Origin: Caenimonas sp. SL110
Lineage (GTDB): Bacteria > Pseudomonadota > Gammaproteobacteria > Burkholderiales > Burkholderiaceae_C
DNA: 64,000 nucleotides
Assembly (NCBI RefSeq): GCF_001044395.1
Contig: NZ_JANU01000007.1
Location: forward strand, 1-64,000
Direction: 5' to 3'
Made by a program: the position numbers and the translations under genes. Numbering within the stretch: position 1 is the stretch's first letter; each line of letters opens with the position of its first letter. The notes under the pieces were generated by a model, which did no database searches, was not told where the DNA came from, and saw nothing but the letters and a program-made list of their open reading frames with translations. This document shows, piece after piece, positions 9,301 through 15,513 of the stretch.

Positions 9301-11864
9301 GAATCGGTTGACGGACGGAGATCGGCCAGCTCTTGGGCGGTGCGCAGCGATGCTTCAACTTGCGTCGCATACCGGATCGTGCGTACCAGTTCGCCGTTGT
9401 AGTTGTAGGTGTGCTCGCTCAGGTAGCCCTCGGCGTCCAGCTCGGCCAGCAGCAGGCCGTCGGCGTCATGGAAGTTGCGCGCCGCGCGGTCTTCACCTGC
9501 GTTGGCCGCGACCTGTGTTTGTGCCAGTGTGGGCGTCTTGCCCAGCGCGGAGACGTCCGCCAGCCGGTTGGCACGCTGCGTGACACTGACCACCTGCGAC
9601 AGTGCGTTGTAGACCGTGTCTGTGACTGCGCCTCGTCCATCGATCTCGCGCACCAGCCGGTTGGCGCTGTCGTAGATGCGCCAGCTCTGGATGTCGGTTG
9701 CGGTATTGGCAATCGGTGTTGCGACCAGTGACTGCAGCGAAGCCAGCGTGGGCATCGGGCTCCTGGGCACGCCCGCTGTCACGAAAAGGCTTTCGGGCAG
9801 GGCAGTGCCCGAGTAGGTGTAGCTGCGGGTGAGCAGGTTGTTCTTGTTGTACGAGTATTCGGTGAGCGTGCCGGTGGCGTCGATGTCGGCCACCTTGCGG
9901 CCGGCCGCGTCGTACAGCATGAACGAACGCTCTTGCGTCGGGTCTTCGACCATCACCAGCTGGCCTGCCGCGTCCCAGGCATATCGCGTGGTGCCCAGCA
10001 CCGTCATGGGCGAGCCCGCTGCCGGGATGAAGCCTTCCACCACGCTGGTCACGCGGCCCGCCTTGTCGCGCAGCGTGGTGGTGACGAGGCCGTTGGCCTG
10101 GGTGACGCTGACCGAGCTGCCCGCATCGTTCCAGCTGGTGAGCGTCTGCTCGCCCATGCCGTTGGTGAAGGTGTGAACCCGGTTCAGGCCGTCGTAGAGG
10201 TATTGCGTGCGCGAGCCGGTGGAGGAGGTGGTCTCGCGCAGGTTGCCCCCCGCATCGCGGACGTAGAAGGTCGTGGATGCGGTGGCGGTGGTGCTGTTGC
10301 CCACGGGCGCAAAGACGATGTGCTGGTCGAGCTGCCCGCGGAAGTCGTATTTGTATTGCGTGACGCGGTGGTCGCGGCCCGAAGCCCATGCATCGAGCAG
10401 GATGGCGTCGGGGGCGAGCGTCGATACCTGGAAGGAGGCCGCGTGGTACTCGCGGGTGAATTCCAGCTGGTTGAGCGCGTTGTATTCGTAGCCGGTGACG
10501 CGGCCTTCGGCCGAGATTGCGTAGAGCAGCAGGTTCTTGTCGGTGCCGTCGTACAGGTAGCGCGTGGTCTTCGGTTGCGAGGCCAGCCCGGCGCCGAAGT
10601 TCTCGGCAGCCGCTTGCGCGAACCGCGTTTCGGTCAGCAGATTGTTTCGTTCGTCGAACGTGCGCTGCACCGTGTTGCCTGCGGCGTCGCGCTGGAACGT
10701 CTGGTTGCCGTTGACGTATTCCATCTTCGTACGCGCACCGGTCGCATCGACGACATCGGTGAGGTTTCCCGCGCCGTCATAGGTGAACTCGGTGATGAGG
10801 GGCGCGCCGTCCACCGCAGGGCTGGTGATTTTCAGGAGCTGGCCGGAGGCGTCGTAGTTGTAGGTGGTGGTGTTGCCCAGCGCGTCCTTGACCGCCGTCT
10901 GGTTGGCCGTGTAGGTGTAGTTGGTGATCTTGCCCAGGCCGTCTTCGACCCTGGTCACCCGATGCACGCCATTGCTCAGGGTGTAGGTGAACTTGATGGT
11001 GGTCTTGTCGCCCTGCGTGATGCTGGCAAGCCGCTTGCTCGCACCGTCGTAGGTGTAGGTCGTCGTGTAGATCGTGCTGGGCGTGGCGTTGTCGGCGAGG
11101 TTCTCAGGCGTGAGGTCAACGGCGGAGGTGGCCAGGCGTGCGGAGCCGTCATACGTGAAGCTGACCTGCGCCGTCTGCGCGCCGCTGGTGGCGACGTACT
11201 TCACCGACATCAATCGCTTGGTGGTGTCGTCGTAGTCATACAGGATCGCTTCACCCGAGCCGCCCGTTACCTTCGAGATCAGGCCGTTGGCCTTGTATTC
11301 GTAGCTTGTCGCACCGCCCCGGTGATCGGTCGCCGAGGTCAGGCGTGCTTCGTTGGCACCGTTGATCGTGTAGGTCTCGGAAATGCCGCTGTCGCCATCG
11401 GTCCAGGTGTACTGGCTGGCCGCGTTCGAGTACGAGATCGTGTCGTACGCGCCGACGCCTGCGGTTGTGACATAGGTCGGTTTACCGGTTGCCGCCGATC
11501 GCCCGGCGTCATAGATGTATACCGCCTGGCTGCCGTCCTGCGCTGTTCGGGTGACAGTGCCGGTCGAGCCTGCTGCGCCGGTGAATTGCAGCTGCTTTTT
11601 GTAGAAACCGTTGGACCAGTTGTCGGCGTTGTCGTCGTCCAGCAGGCCCTGGCTGTTGTACGTGCGCAAGGCGGTGACATCCAGGCCGTTGCTGGCCAGG
11701 AAGTCGTCCACGTCCTGGACGACCAGGTTGCCTGTGGCAACGTTGACGTAACTGCGCTCGGCTGTCTGGCCCAGGGCCGATTGCCCGAGTTGGCCGCGCT
11801 GGCCCAGCGTTGCCCCAGACGTCAAGTCCAGGCCCAGTGAATTGCCGCTGACGATACCTACCAT
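1..11864 (-). CDS. Giant RHS/YD-repeat protein with FnIII-like modules (C-terminus beyond window)
   Basis: One unbroken minus-strand frame of 3,954 codons runs from ATG at 11864 out of the left edge, so the C-terminus is missing. I checked the frame phase at several points (for example near 6003, 3393 and 3). Residues 1-150 are a head with no signal peptide, carrying motifs SYVNVATGNLVVQD and RTYNSQG of the kind found in large RHS proteins. Residues about 180-2810 are YD repeats (YDxxGRL type), broken by an FnIII-like island at about 2320-2510. From about 2850 on there are tandem FnIII-like modules. YD repeats are known to build hollow beta shells around toxic or adhesive C-termini. Here the cargo end is unseen and there is no PAAR or VgrG domain, so secretion route and role are unknown. 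The gene appears monocistronic, with a structured leader. Confidence 0.9.
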   Translation of the reverse strand, partial: MVGIVSGNSLGLDLTSGATLGQRGQLGQSALGQTAERSYVNVATGNLVVQDVDDFLASNGLDVTALRTYNSQGLLDDDNADNWSNGFYKKQLQFTGAAGSTGTVTRTAQDGSQAVYIYDAGRSAATGKPTYVTTAGVGAYDTISYSNAASQYTWTDGDSGISETYTINGANEARLTSATDHRGGATSYEYKANGLISKVTGGSGEAILYDYDDTTKRLMSVKYVATSGAQTAQVSFTYDGSARLATSAVDLTPENLADNATPSTIYTTTYTYDGASKRLASITQGDKTTIKFTYTLSNGVHRVTRVEDGLGKITNYTYTANQTAVKDALGNTTTYNYDASGQLLKITSPAVDGAPLITEFTYDGAGNLTDVVDATGARTKMEYVNGNQTFQRDAAGNTVQRTFDERNNLLTETRFAQAAAENFGAGLASQPKTTRYLYDGTDKNLLLYAISAEGRVTGYEYNALNQLEFTREYHAASFQVSTLAPDAILLDAWASGRDHRVTQYKYDFRGQLDQHIVFAPVGNSTTATASTTFYVRDAGGNLRETTSSTGSRTQYLYDGLNRVHTFTNGMGEQTLTSWNDAGSSVSVTQANGLVTTTLRDKAGRVTSVVEGFIPAAGSPMTVLGTTRYAWDAAGQLVMVEDPTQERSFMLYDAAGRKVADIDATGTLTEYSYNKNNLLTRSYTYSGTALPESLFVTAGVPRSPMPTLASLQSLVATPIANTATDIQSWRIYDSANRLVREIDGRGAVTDTVYNALSQVVSVTQRANRLADVSALGKTPTLAQTQVAANAGEDRAARNFHDADGLLLAELDAEGYLSEHTYNYNGELVRTIRYATQVEASLRTAQELADLRPSTDSQKDAVTWFIRDAGGRVAGEVDAEGYLTEKQYDSEGRLTASVRYDNKVAGTMTFARSLGDARPTATNEARTTTWTYDNLNRISRETDAQGTVTQYTYDNAGHLVKTERALGTAELRTSQVRYDIQGRLIGELTAEGALALAAPGAIAAQVWSQWGITHAYDAAGRRTGTTDQYGNKTRFYYDGDSRLTHTIDALGGITENQYNVLGQLKATVRYATAIAPATLATLIGGLVTSALTTAIAAAASDSSDSKTSYAWNLGGALDSVTDATGVKTSYLYNAFGQETSRTRSLGAVAIYTQLTGYDSRGQVTSTKADDGGLNAWTTASYDAFGRVVKTTDANWIEREYRYDKLGRQIALENGLGRWSSTSYDAFDRILSTTDELNQTTTYSYDLLARSVRVTTPEGFAVTTTFNRFGQTLTVSDARNAADKTTYDYDDNGNLTRTTFADGTSTSTDYDRAARIVKTTDAGLNEVQLAYDGASRLLTRTVNPGGLNLVTTYGWDAKGQQVRITDANQVVTQLDYDLNGRLVKQTVDPTVAGGAVELNLVTSFSYDASGNLQSIVRPNANATGDGAITLYFYDKLGRRTREETRTGTTVADPFTTGTIVTARDWQYDKVGNLLRAFDGNGNSTRYVYDADNQLRYTIDALGNVQGTNYTDTGLVYQRRTYAQAISLTSLPAAPTLQDIEALLAPSQLDRFEGNLYDKDGRVTATLNSLGHVVHYQHDASGNLIERRAYVNAVTSWDGVSVPQPAPDARDERIRTVYDKLNRAIYTIDGNGAVVAQAYNANGQVQERRAYAVAIAPETAATQTALAQAVALIADDTRDVRTSMRYDRAGRLEWTADGMGAVTQRSYDKNGNLSALRQYATPLAAGLAPSQATANWMTDRVTNFTWDAANRQVFTVQATRDLAGDLGGAVTRNHYDGNGNLTRRTSYAKLLTTLPTTTGTIETALGATQADDRVEQFAYDAANRRVYSIDGANAVTKLDYDSAGNVVKTTRYATTMTTAQRAGLSTNASANDILVRTSATPSLDRIERSAYDAANRLRYAVDGAGTVRETSFDALGRLTSTVLHARQVTFAHSATVSLTDIKSALGSPLAADRTESYNYDSQGRLLSSTDALGYTESYSYDAIGRKQSFTNKAGAVWTYQHDASGRVTTETSPTVLRTPTSLDAAGNLVLGTPVNVQPQTHLSYDALGNLLQRKEAAGLDEERITRYEYDSLGRQVATIHGDIQTRTWYDTLGNAVAGMDQAGNYSYKSYDRAGQLAFEIDAGGYMTAYERNAFGEVKTLTRYNGATTAITPTPAGLTYAQAKARAIALDVSQSRSIETVYDTAGRVKTVTEPAGFIYDADTGTTSVDGRASTSYAYNAFGQVTRSSDGKGTTDHFYDAGGLEVATLDAMGFLTKREFFETGELKKLTEFATAVTVPASYSATRPADPATTREDRVTEFTYDLAGRKLSETRRKVEVTSGSTSAGHASGTFTVSTTTPVKQTLLVTTPANSGTRIADVMFFAGADGSSVIQWPTPPAGTIARVSWRVQGTDTWTSASDLIVTDGASQSISIGADTTPNILELELTWTQGNAVVGRETSTLTISPRTGAAPTSSITGIANTIVALLNGVRVLKWPTPAEGVVATIQIKPPGSTQWETWPVKTEGSIQYVVLSSSLQAGTYQVELDLQRLNSATPVQDLQTLYQYDKLGNLTQTTDALGNNSYSYYDAQGRVTATVTPAIGLASEGGTITPLAEYYHDALGNVVGKVAKANGVASANADGYVRVDAGLNPADRTDRYKVDRFGHITQITNAQGVSSFMSYDRMGRLERTWQGVTTATGAATIYQAFEYDKAGRVVRVRQPSPTTLTGAVGESVTVMGYNGFGEMTSRRVDALEAEYFEYSTAGRLWRTNADDGIDRIYLYDLQGRVTQEIRSAGRETGPVNIITVLNPATAATSTDVRRTITQYDKLGRVIKTMMPQRQDSQGGVTVSHMTTAASITQQASVVRDDYSSGYVSGNYHWTMPNRVQLSWASLASLGSGDIKVELKYTSAAFNIPEVTVETGANGELTTYPAINFYATATSITKTFTAEEAASGPVMEWLDQGSIGGISAVNGLTVWKKDINGQWVKLIDQNALGDGSNSITIAAPTALDTAIVMQVRDLGNTSETAWRDLVTTNFGDQLYFDTSGLASDVYEYRVRTKRVADTAWAVTSSGVIDLNPPLVAKITTAITPAATFATTPGAGYSWTSPGASVVQTWRYRAAGTTGVWLSLPVASRGTGIDGVDASALPPGLYDYELLYNQPGEMRPYARASGQMTVAPSQGIEPVSGMTATGRTDGTALLQWTKPTDTTVTSVLRIKPPGGTLTAVTIGLDASGLKQQYVLPANSAYGTHQFEITQTRGGVVIAITTGSITMSQGAVPAAVITETTPAYIALTAPYAEPAAGAAPRVSGFQFQTAANGGWNVSWTAPTSPQDTQVFARLRGDTAWTLVTAPTLTVAAGRQRLDLNANVLQAGDYDLKVLTRSGTTVTGFTSAVVTIAADTNVAATAAITTPPQATFAANADSSWSLQWTKPPVGSDVYLKYRRAGTADTWNNAAFADVAGTSFQKADVSPTGLTQGTWEFDLYFVDRASGQRTEAALRNVTVTPPVYKAATQVVTTDPLTTKPPIPGLTWSTTAGVGSTFTWSPLAAGTVLTVKSRLKGTTTWPASSIWQFVPPQTSQMIPAGTFVDGTYEIELTVTSGATVLSCSRRENTVTNGNIASVDTTVTAITPTFSSTASNGEWKLQWTPPATGTLQLRFRTAGSSDAWVDASTRVSGTTTKSVTFFAYEAAPGTYEMELFYTDASGKVTHRAKSNITVSSVVTAPTFAPTAAAATPPTLATISARPDGGFRLTWTAAAGTVSSTFKLIDAYGGVVINPGVIQVSGTSRWIDIADTLAPGIVSFEIADFNGLNGTGTRLDQAFGKVTVANDSPAATLVQNYAAITPAPVAKANADGSWSLTWVTPPAGTTAKLNYRIAGGSWAAWPDAITTSGGNSSVNVAPTRLVAGTYEFDLYFERSSTRTNQTFKRIVVSAPGVAAPTVSIAPSTYVPKSYTLTQTTAALAAVTSAVQTFVVSAAPEGISNFSH
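3430..11330 (-). repeat. YD (RHS) repeat block inside the giant gene
   Basis: About 2,600 codons of degenerate YD repeats, recognised by recurring YDxxGxL/YDAANRxxY-type motifs. In the middle part, longer units alternate a YD pair with a variable Ala/Thr-rich linker. The antisense of the YDAANR codons (plus-strand GGTTGGCCGCGTC-like text) recurs at 6191, 6408 and 6626, a spacing of 217-218 nt or about 72 residues. The block is interrupted by an FnIII-like island at about 4330-4900. Confidence 0.85.
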
Positions 11865-11945
11865 GTGATTTGCCCCGGTTTGCGGCCTGGGGCAACCGCG
11901 CCCCGGGCCGGCGCCCGTTGTCCTTTTGGGCAACGTCCGCCTCTC
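11865..11945 (-). promoter_or_regulatory. Structured 5' leader of the giant RHS gene
   Basis: Two inverted repeats lie directly before the ATG at 11864. The proximal one pairs TTGCCCC (11870-11876 on the plus strand) with GGGGCAA (11889-11895). In the mRNA this folds the purine-rich stretch GGGGCAA, the only ribosome-binding-like sequence, into a 7-bp stem. The distal one (11917-11934) pairs GTTG..CC with GG..CAAC around a four-base loop with one mismatch. No perfect -10/-35 pair was identified upstream. A translation-control role is inferred. Confidence 0.45.
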
Positions 11946-12088
11946 TACTCACTTATCTGGAGCGATCGGCAGGTGTTTAGCGCGTGGCAAATTATTTGGT
12001 TGAGTTTGATTACAAAGTTCTAAGACAAAGGTCTGAGATTTTGGTGGTGGGGTTAGAAAAAGCTGGCGCTGTTTCCGCTGCGCGGTGG

Positions 12089-12207
12089 ATGCCGGATCTA
12101 GTCCGGCATGACAACCTTCTCGCGGCTGTCATTGCGGACTTGATCCGCAATCCAGGTTTTCGACGGCCGTCGCCGCTGCGCGGTGGATACCGGGTCGAGC
12201 CCGGTAT
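12089..12207. repeat. Cluster of three palindromic intergenic repeats
   Basis: Three about 21-bp palindromes at 12089-12109, 12131-12151 and 12187-12207 share the layout ATGCCGG-centre-CCGGCAT, or its variants ATTGCGG/CCGCAAT and ATACCGG/CCGGTAT. They alternate with GTGGAT and GTCAT flanks. They belong to a family found at several other intergenic sites in this window. They occupy the right part of the 358-nt gap between the RHS gene and the glycosyltransferases; 11946-12088 holds nothing I recognise. Confidence 0.8.
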
Positions 12208-12222
12208 GACATCCAGAGCGCC

Positions 12223-13188
12223 CTAATCCAGGCGCGAATACAGCAACCCCGCATCCACAAAATCCTGCGCGGAATTCAGACGGCGCGAGCGCGGGCCTTG
12301 CAGCGGCCAGTCTTTCAGCTCACGCACGGCGATGTCCAGGAACCGGTACTCGGACGAGGCGAGCCAGTGCGCATTGGTCGCCATCGCGTCGTCGATGCGG
12401 TCCTGGTAGCCGGGATAGAACTTGAAGTGCGCCAACGCAAGGTGCACCCGGTCGTTGACGGCGATGTTGGCCCGGTGCGAGGTGTTCATCTGTACCTTGT
12501 CGGTCCAGTACACCAGCGGCATCTTGTGCAGGCTCGCGTGGGCATAGTCGTCCAGCAGCTTGCCCATGGGCACTTCGCGGCGCAGCAGTTCGGCCAGCAT
12601 GCGCGGCCTGACGCTGTCCTTTAAAAATTCGGTGTCCGGCCACGCCTGCCTGGGGCCCCAGGTGAAGCCCTGCAGCGCATCGAAGTACGGGCACAGCTCG
12701 AAAGGCGACGCTGTCATCGATGCGCCATCGAGATCACGCAGCGTGGCCGGAAAGCAGTCGAGCATCAGGGCGCGTGCTGAATTGACCTTGCTTCGTTCCA
12801 TCGCGCGCGTGAGGTCGTCGATGGATTCCATGCCCGGCGGCAGGTACATGAATTCGTCGGCATCCACGATCAGCGCCCAGCGATTGAGCAGGAAATGGTG
12901 CGGAATGATGGTGCGGATCGCGGTGCCGAAAATCTTGTTGTTGGGAGCGATCCGGTCGCCGTAGCCGACATTGGCGCGCGTGACGCCGCAGTCGGGCTGG
13001 GCCATCAGGTACTCGAAGGTGCCGTCGGTGGAGTTGTCGTCATGAAACCAGAACTCGTGGATGCCCATCGCGCGGTAGTGCGCCATGAAAAACGGCAGGA
13101 AGTAGATTTCGTTGCGGACGATGCAGAAGATGGCCGTGCCGGGTGCCGGTGCGGGCTTCTTGTGGAGCTTGAGCTTGAGTGCTTGCAT
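12223..13188 (-). CDS. Glycosyltransferase family 2-like protein (Glyco_tranf_2_4 type), paralog A
   Basis: The product is 321 residues. Near the N-terminus it has the family signature FCIVRNE (21-27), then HDDNSTDGT (49-57) and the metal/nucleotide-binding DxD-like IVDADEF (107-113). These mark a GT-A fold enzyme that transfers a sugar from a nucleotide sugar; donor and acceptor cannot be told. It has no membrane segment, so it is probably cytosolic. ATG at 13188 was chosen over a start 105 nt upstream because it aligns with its neighbour's start and leaves a 17-nt gap to that gene. The two are tandem paralogs along almost the whole length and are probably co-transcribed. The ribosome site is weak. 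Confidence 0.8.
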   Translation of the reverse strand: MQALKLKLHKKPAPAPGTAIFCIVRNEIYFLPFFMAHYRAMGIHEFWFHDDNSTDGTFEYLMAQPDCGVTRANVGYGDRIAPNNKIFGTAIRTIIPHHFLLNRWALIVDADEFMYLPPGMESIDDLTRAMERSKVNSARALMLDCFPATLRDLDGASMTASPFELCPYFDALQGFTWGPRQAWPDTEFLKDSVRPRMLAELLRREVPMGKLLDDYAHASLHKMPLVYWTDKVQMNTSHRANIAVNDRVHLALAHFKFYPGYQDRIDDAMATNAHWLASSEYRFLDIAVRELKDWPLQGPRSRRLNSAQDFVDAGLLYSRLD

Positions 13189-13205
13189 GGTGGCTATTTG
13201 CGCGG

Positions 13206-14168
13206 CTAGTCTAAATGGGAGTACAGAAGGCCGGCGTCGACAAGGTCCTGCGCCGAGTCCAGGCGCCTGGAGCGGGGCCCCTGCAGCGGCCACTGCCTGA
13301 GTTCACGCACGGCGACGTCCATGAAGCGGTACTCGGATGACGCCAGCCAGTACGCCTTCGAGGCAATCGCATCCGCGATGCGGCGCTGGTAGCCGGGATA
13401 GAACTTGAAGTGCGCAAGGGCCAGCTGGACGCGGTCACTCACCGGCACATTGGCACGATGCGATGTGTTCATCTGAACCTGGTCGGTCCAGTAAAGAAGC
13501 GGCATCTTGTGCAGGCTGGCGTGGCCGTAGTCGTCCAGCAGGTTTCCCATCGGCACCTGACGGCGAACGAGTTCCGCCATCATTCGGGGCCTGACGCTGT
13601 CTTTCAGGTATTCCGTATCCGGCCAGACCTGCTCGGGCCCCCAGCTGAAGCCCTGCAGCGCATCGAAGTACGGGTTGAGCTCGAATGGTGACTGGCTGGT
13701 CTGCGCGCCGTCGAGATCGGCCAGCGTTGCCGGAAAGCAGTCGAGCATGAGCGCGCGGGCCGAATTGATCCGGTTGCGCGCGAGGCCCTCTGCGAGATCG
13801 TCGATGGCTTCGATGCCAGGTGGCAGGAACAGAAATTCGTCGGCATCCACGATCAGCACCCAGCGGTTCAGCAGGAACTGATGCGGCACCAGCGTGCGGA
13901 CGATGAGGCCGAACTTGCGGTTGCCATACACCTTGTCGCCATAGCCGACGTTCGCGCGCATCACCGCGCAGTCGGGCTGCTCCATCAGGTATTCGAATGT
14001 GCCGTCGGTGGATTTGTCGTCGAGGAACCAGAACTCGTGGATGCCCATCGCGCGGTAGTGCGCGAGGAAAAACGGCAGAAAGTACAGCTCGTTTCTGGCG
14101 ATGCAAAAGACAGCAACGCCGCCCGGGGTCTGCGGTTTTTTGCGGATTCTCAGGTTGATCTGCGTCAT
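13206..14168 (-). CDS. Glycosyltransferase family 2-like protein (Glyco_tranf_2_4 type), paralog B
   Basis: The product is 320 residues and closely similar to the next gene downstream. Both share FCIxRNE, the DDxSTDGTFEYL region, VGYGD, VDADEF and a C-terminus of PLQGPRSRRL followed by a short tail. The match extends end to end, so this is a tandem duplication and both copies appear intact. The ATG at 14168 fits the paralog's N-terminus; a GTG at 14225 would add 19 residues partly made of repeat sequence. No Shine-Dalgarno sequence is visible before 14168. A role in decorating a surface glycan or a protein is inference only. Confidence 0.8.
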   Translation of the reverse strand: MTQINLRIRKKPQTPGGVAVFCIARNELYFLPFFLAHYRAMGIHEFWFLDDKSTDGTFEYLMEQPDCAVMRANVGYGDKVYGNRKFGLIVRTLVPHQFLLNRWVLIVDADEFLFLPPGIEAIDDLAEGLARNRINSARALMLDCFPATLADLDGAQTSQSPFELNPYFDALQGFSWGPEQVWPDTEYLKDSVRPRMMAELVRRQVPMGNLLDDYGHASLHKMPLLYWTDQVQMNTSHRANVPVSDRVQLALAHFKFYPGYQRRIADAIASKAYWLASSEYRFMDVAVRELRQWPLQGPRSRRLDSAQDLVDAGLLYSHLD

Positions 14169-14218
14169 GGCGCAGGAGGTTACCGCAGAGTTGGCGGTTC
14201 CTGGTTTGGGGCTGCCTG

Positions 14219-14254
14219 CCCCCACCCTGGCCCTCCCCCAGCGGGGGAGGGGAG
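14219..14254. repeat. GC-rich inverted repeat between genes
   Basis: CCCTCCCCC (14231-14239) pairs with GGGGGAGGG (14243-14251), preceded by CCCACCCTGG. It resembles the repeat at 19708-19740, which has CCCTCACCCTAACCCTCTCC followed by its complement. Such C-rich hairpins are common intergenic repeats in proteobacteria. There is no T-run, so it is not a classical terminator. Confidence 0.6.
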
Positions 14255-14264
14255 AACAGCCGGA

Positions 14265-15374
14265 TCAGTCGCCCCAGACTTCGCGAGCGGTTTCGATCAC
14301 CAGCCGGAGCTTGGCTCGCTGCGCTTCCACCGCGATGTTGTTGCCGTGCACCGTGCTGGAGAAGCCGCACTGCGGCGACAGGGCCAACTGCTCCAGCGGC
14401 GCGTATTTGGCGGCCTGCTCGATGCGGCGCTTGAGTTCGTCCTTGTCTTCCATCTGTCCGAACTTGGTCGTGACCAGGCCCAGCACCACGGTCTTGCCTT
14501 TGGCCAGGAAGCGCAGCGGCTTGAAGTCGCCCGAGCGGTCGTCGTCGTACTCCATGAAGTACGCGTCGAGGTTCATCTCCTTGAGGAGCGCCTCGGCAAC
14601 CGGCTCGTAGTTGCCGCTGGCTGCATGCGTGCTCTTGAAGTTGCCGCGGCACAGGTGCATGGCCAGCAGCATGCCTTCGGGCTTTTGCGCGACGACCTTG
14701 TTGATGAAGGCGGCATAGCGATGCGGCAGTTCGTTGGGGTCGTCACCGCGCTGGCGGGCGGCTTCGCGCATCTTCTCGTCGCACAGGTAGGCCAGGTTGG
14801 TGTCGTCCATCTGCACGTACGTGCAGCCCGCTGCTGCGAGCGAGCGCAACTCATCGCCATAGGCCTTGGCCACGTCGTCGTAGAAGGCCGGGTCGAGCTC
14901 GGGATAGGCGTCACGGCTGATGCCTGCGCGGCCGCCACGAAAGTGCAGCATCGTGGGCGAGGGAATCGTCACCTTGGGTGTGTGCCCCGCGCTGACCTGG
15001 CTCTTGAGGTATTCGAAGTCGGCCTTCTGGATGTCGGTGGTGTGGCGCACCTTGTCGACGACGCGCATGACAGGCGGCGCGAGTTCTTCGGTGCCATCGG
15101 CCTTTCGGATCGTGACCGGGATGTCGGTCTTGACGCCGCCCAGCTTTTCCAGGAAGTCGATGTGGAAGTAGGTGCGGCGAAATTCGCCGTCGGTGATGCT
15201 CTTCAAGCCCACGTCTTCCTGGAACTTCACGATCTCGGTGATCGCCTTGTCTTCGACCGCGCGCAGTTGCTCGGGCGTAATCTCGCCTTTGGCTTTTTGC
15301 TCGCGTGCGTCCAGCAAGTACTTGGGACGCAGAAAGCTGCCGACGTGGTCGTAATGGGCGGGAAGCTGGGTCAT
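14265..15374 (-). CDS. MetE C-terminal-domain-like, cobalamin-independent methyltransferase
   Basis: The product has 369 residues, half the size of classical MetE, and corresponds to its catalytic C-terminal barrel. The zinc and homocysteine-thiol ligands of the family are all present: H240 and C242 in the MHLC motif, E275, and C336 in SPQCGF. An N-terminal HVGSFLRP motif is also typical. The family transfers a methyl group from a methyl-folate or a simple methyl donor to a thiol; the real donor of these short versions is often unknown. AAGGAG lies just before the ATG. The gene is divergent from vanA, whose reaction releases a C1 unit, so a link to C1 handling is possible but inferred. Confidence 0.85.
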   Translation of the reverse strand: MTQLPAHYDHVGSFLRPKYLLDAREQKAKGEITPEQLRAVEDKAITEIVKFQEDVGLKSITDGEFRRTYFHIDFLEKLGGVKTDIPVTIRKADGTEELAPPVMRVVDKVRHTTDIQKADFEYLKSQVSAGHTPKVTIPSPTMLHFRGGRAGISRDAYPELDPAFYDDVAKAYGDELRSLAAAGCTYVQMDDTNLAYLCDEKMREAARQRGDDPNELPHRYAAFINKVVAQKPEGMLLAMHLCRGNFKSTHAASGNYEPVAEALLKEMNLDAYFMEYDDDRSGDFKPLRFLAKGKTVVLGLVTTKFGQMEDKDELKRRIEQAAKYAPLEQLALSPQCGFSSTVHGNNIAVEAQRAKLRLVIETAREVWGD

Positions 15375-15404
15375 GGAAGGCTCCTTCGGATGGGGTTCGG
15401 GCGC

Positions 15405-15433
15405 ATCTTATGACACGACTTGGCGGGATTCAA
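15405..15433 (-). promoter_or_regulatory. Sigma-70-type promoter of the MetE-like gene
   Basis: On the minus strand TTGAAT (15433-15428) and TAAGAT (15410-15405) are separated by exactly 17 nt. Transcription would begin near 15398 and give a leader of about 25 nt carrying the AAGGAG ribosome site. Confidence 0.55.
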
Positions 15434-15493
15434 GAATACAAGAACGGCTTGAAACCGACTGAAATCGCCAATTTCACTGGAAAAACAATAGTT

Positions 15494-15511
15494 GCTGTAT
15501 ACAATACGTAT
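15494..15511 (+). promoter_or_regulatory. GntR/VanR-type operator overlapping the vanA -10
   Basis: The palindrome TGTATACA (15496-15503) matches the TNGTATACNA core bound by many FadR/VanR-subfamily GntR repressors. It overlaps a -10-like TACAAT (15500-15505) and adjoins a second palindrome ATACGTAT (15504-15511). The vanA ATG is at 15514, only 8 nt after that -10, and there is no Shine-Dalgarno sequence. The likely ligand-responsive regulator is the GntR protein encoded inside the operon. Confidence 0.6.
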
Positions 15512-15513
15512 CC

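Noticed and set aside
501..11840. Long plus-strand open frames (for example near 501-2924, 3312-5243, 5358-8378 and 9933-11840)
   Set aside because: They lie antisense to the giant RHS gene. High GC content and the repeated YD codons keep the opposite frames open. Their products are Arg/Gly/Val-rich with no domains.
1..11864. Idea that the RHS gene is a broken pseudogene in pieces
   Set aside because: The minus-strand frame kept the same phase at every point checked between 11864 and 3, and the YD and FnIII motifs read through without a stop.
11865..11945. c-di-GMP (GEMM) riboswitch in the RHS leader
   Set aside because: CGCAAACC-like text drew attention, but the conserved GEMM core and tetraloop-receptor arrangement are not present. 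Only simple hairpins can be supported.
12061..12211. CRISPR array
   Set aside because: The three repeats are individually palindromic, differ from each other and have short irregular spacing, and no cas genes are nearby.
13435..14652. Long minus-strand frame overlapping the glycosyltransferase and MetE-like genes
   Set aside because: It is out of frame with both well-supported genes and its product is Arg-rich without motifs.
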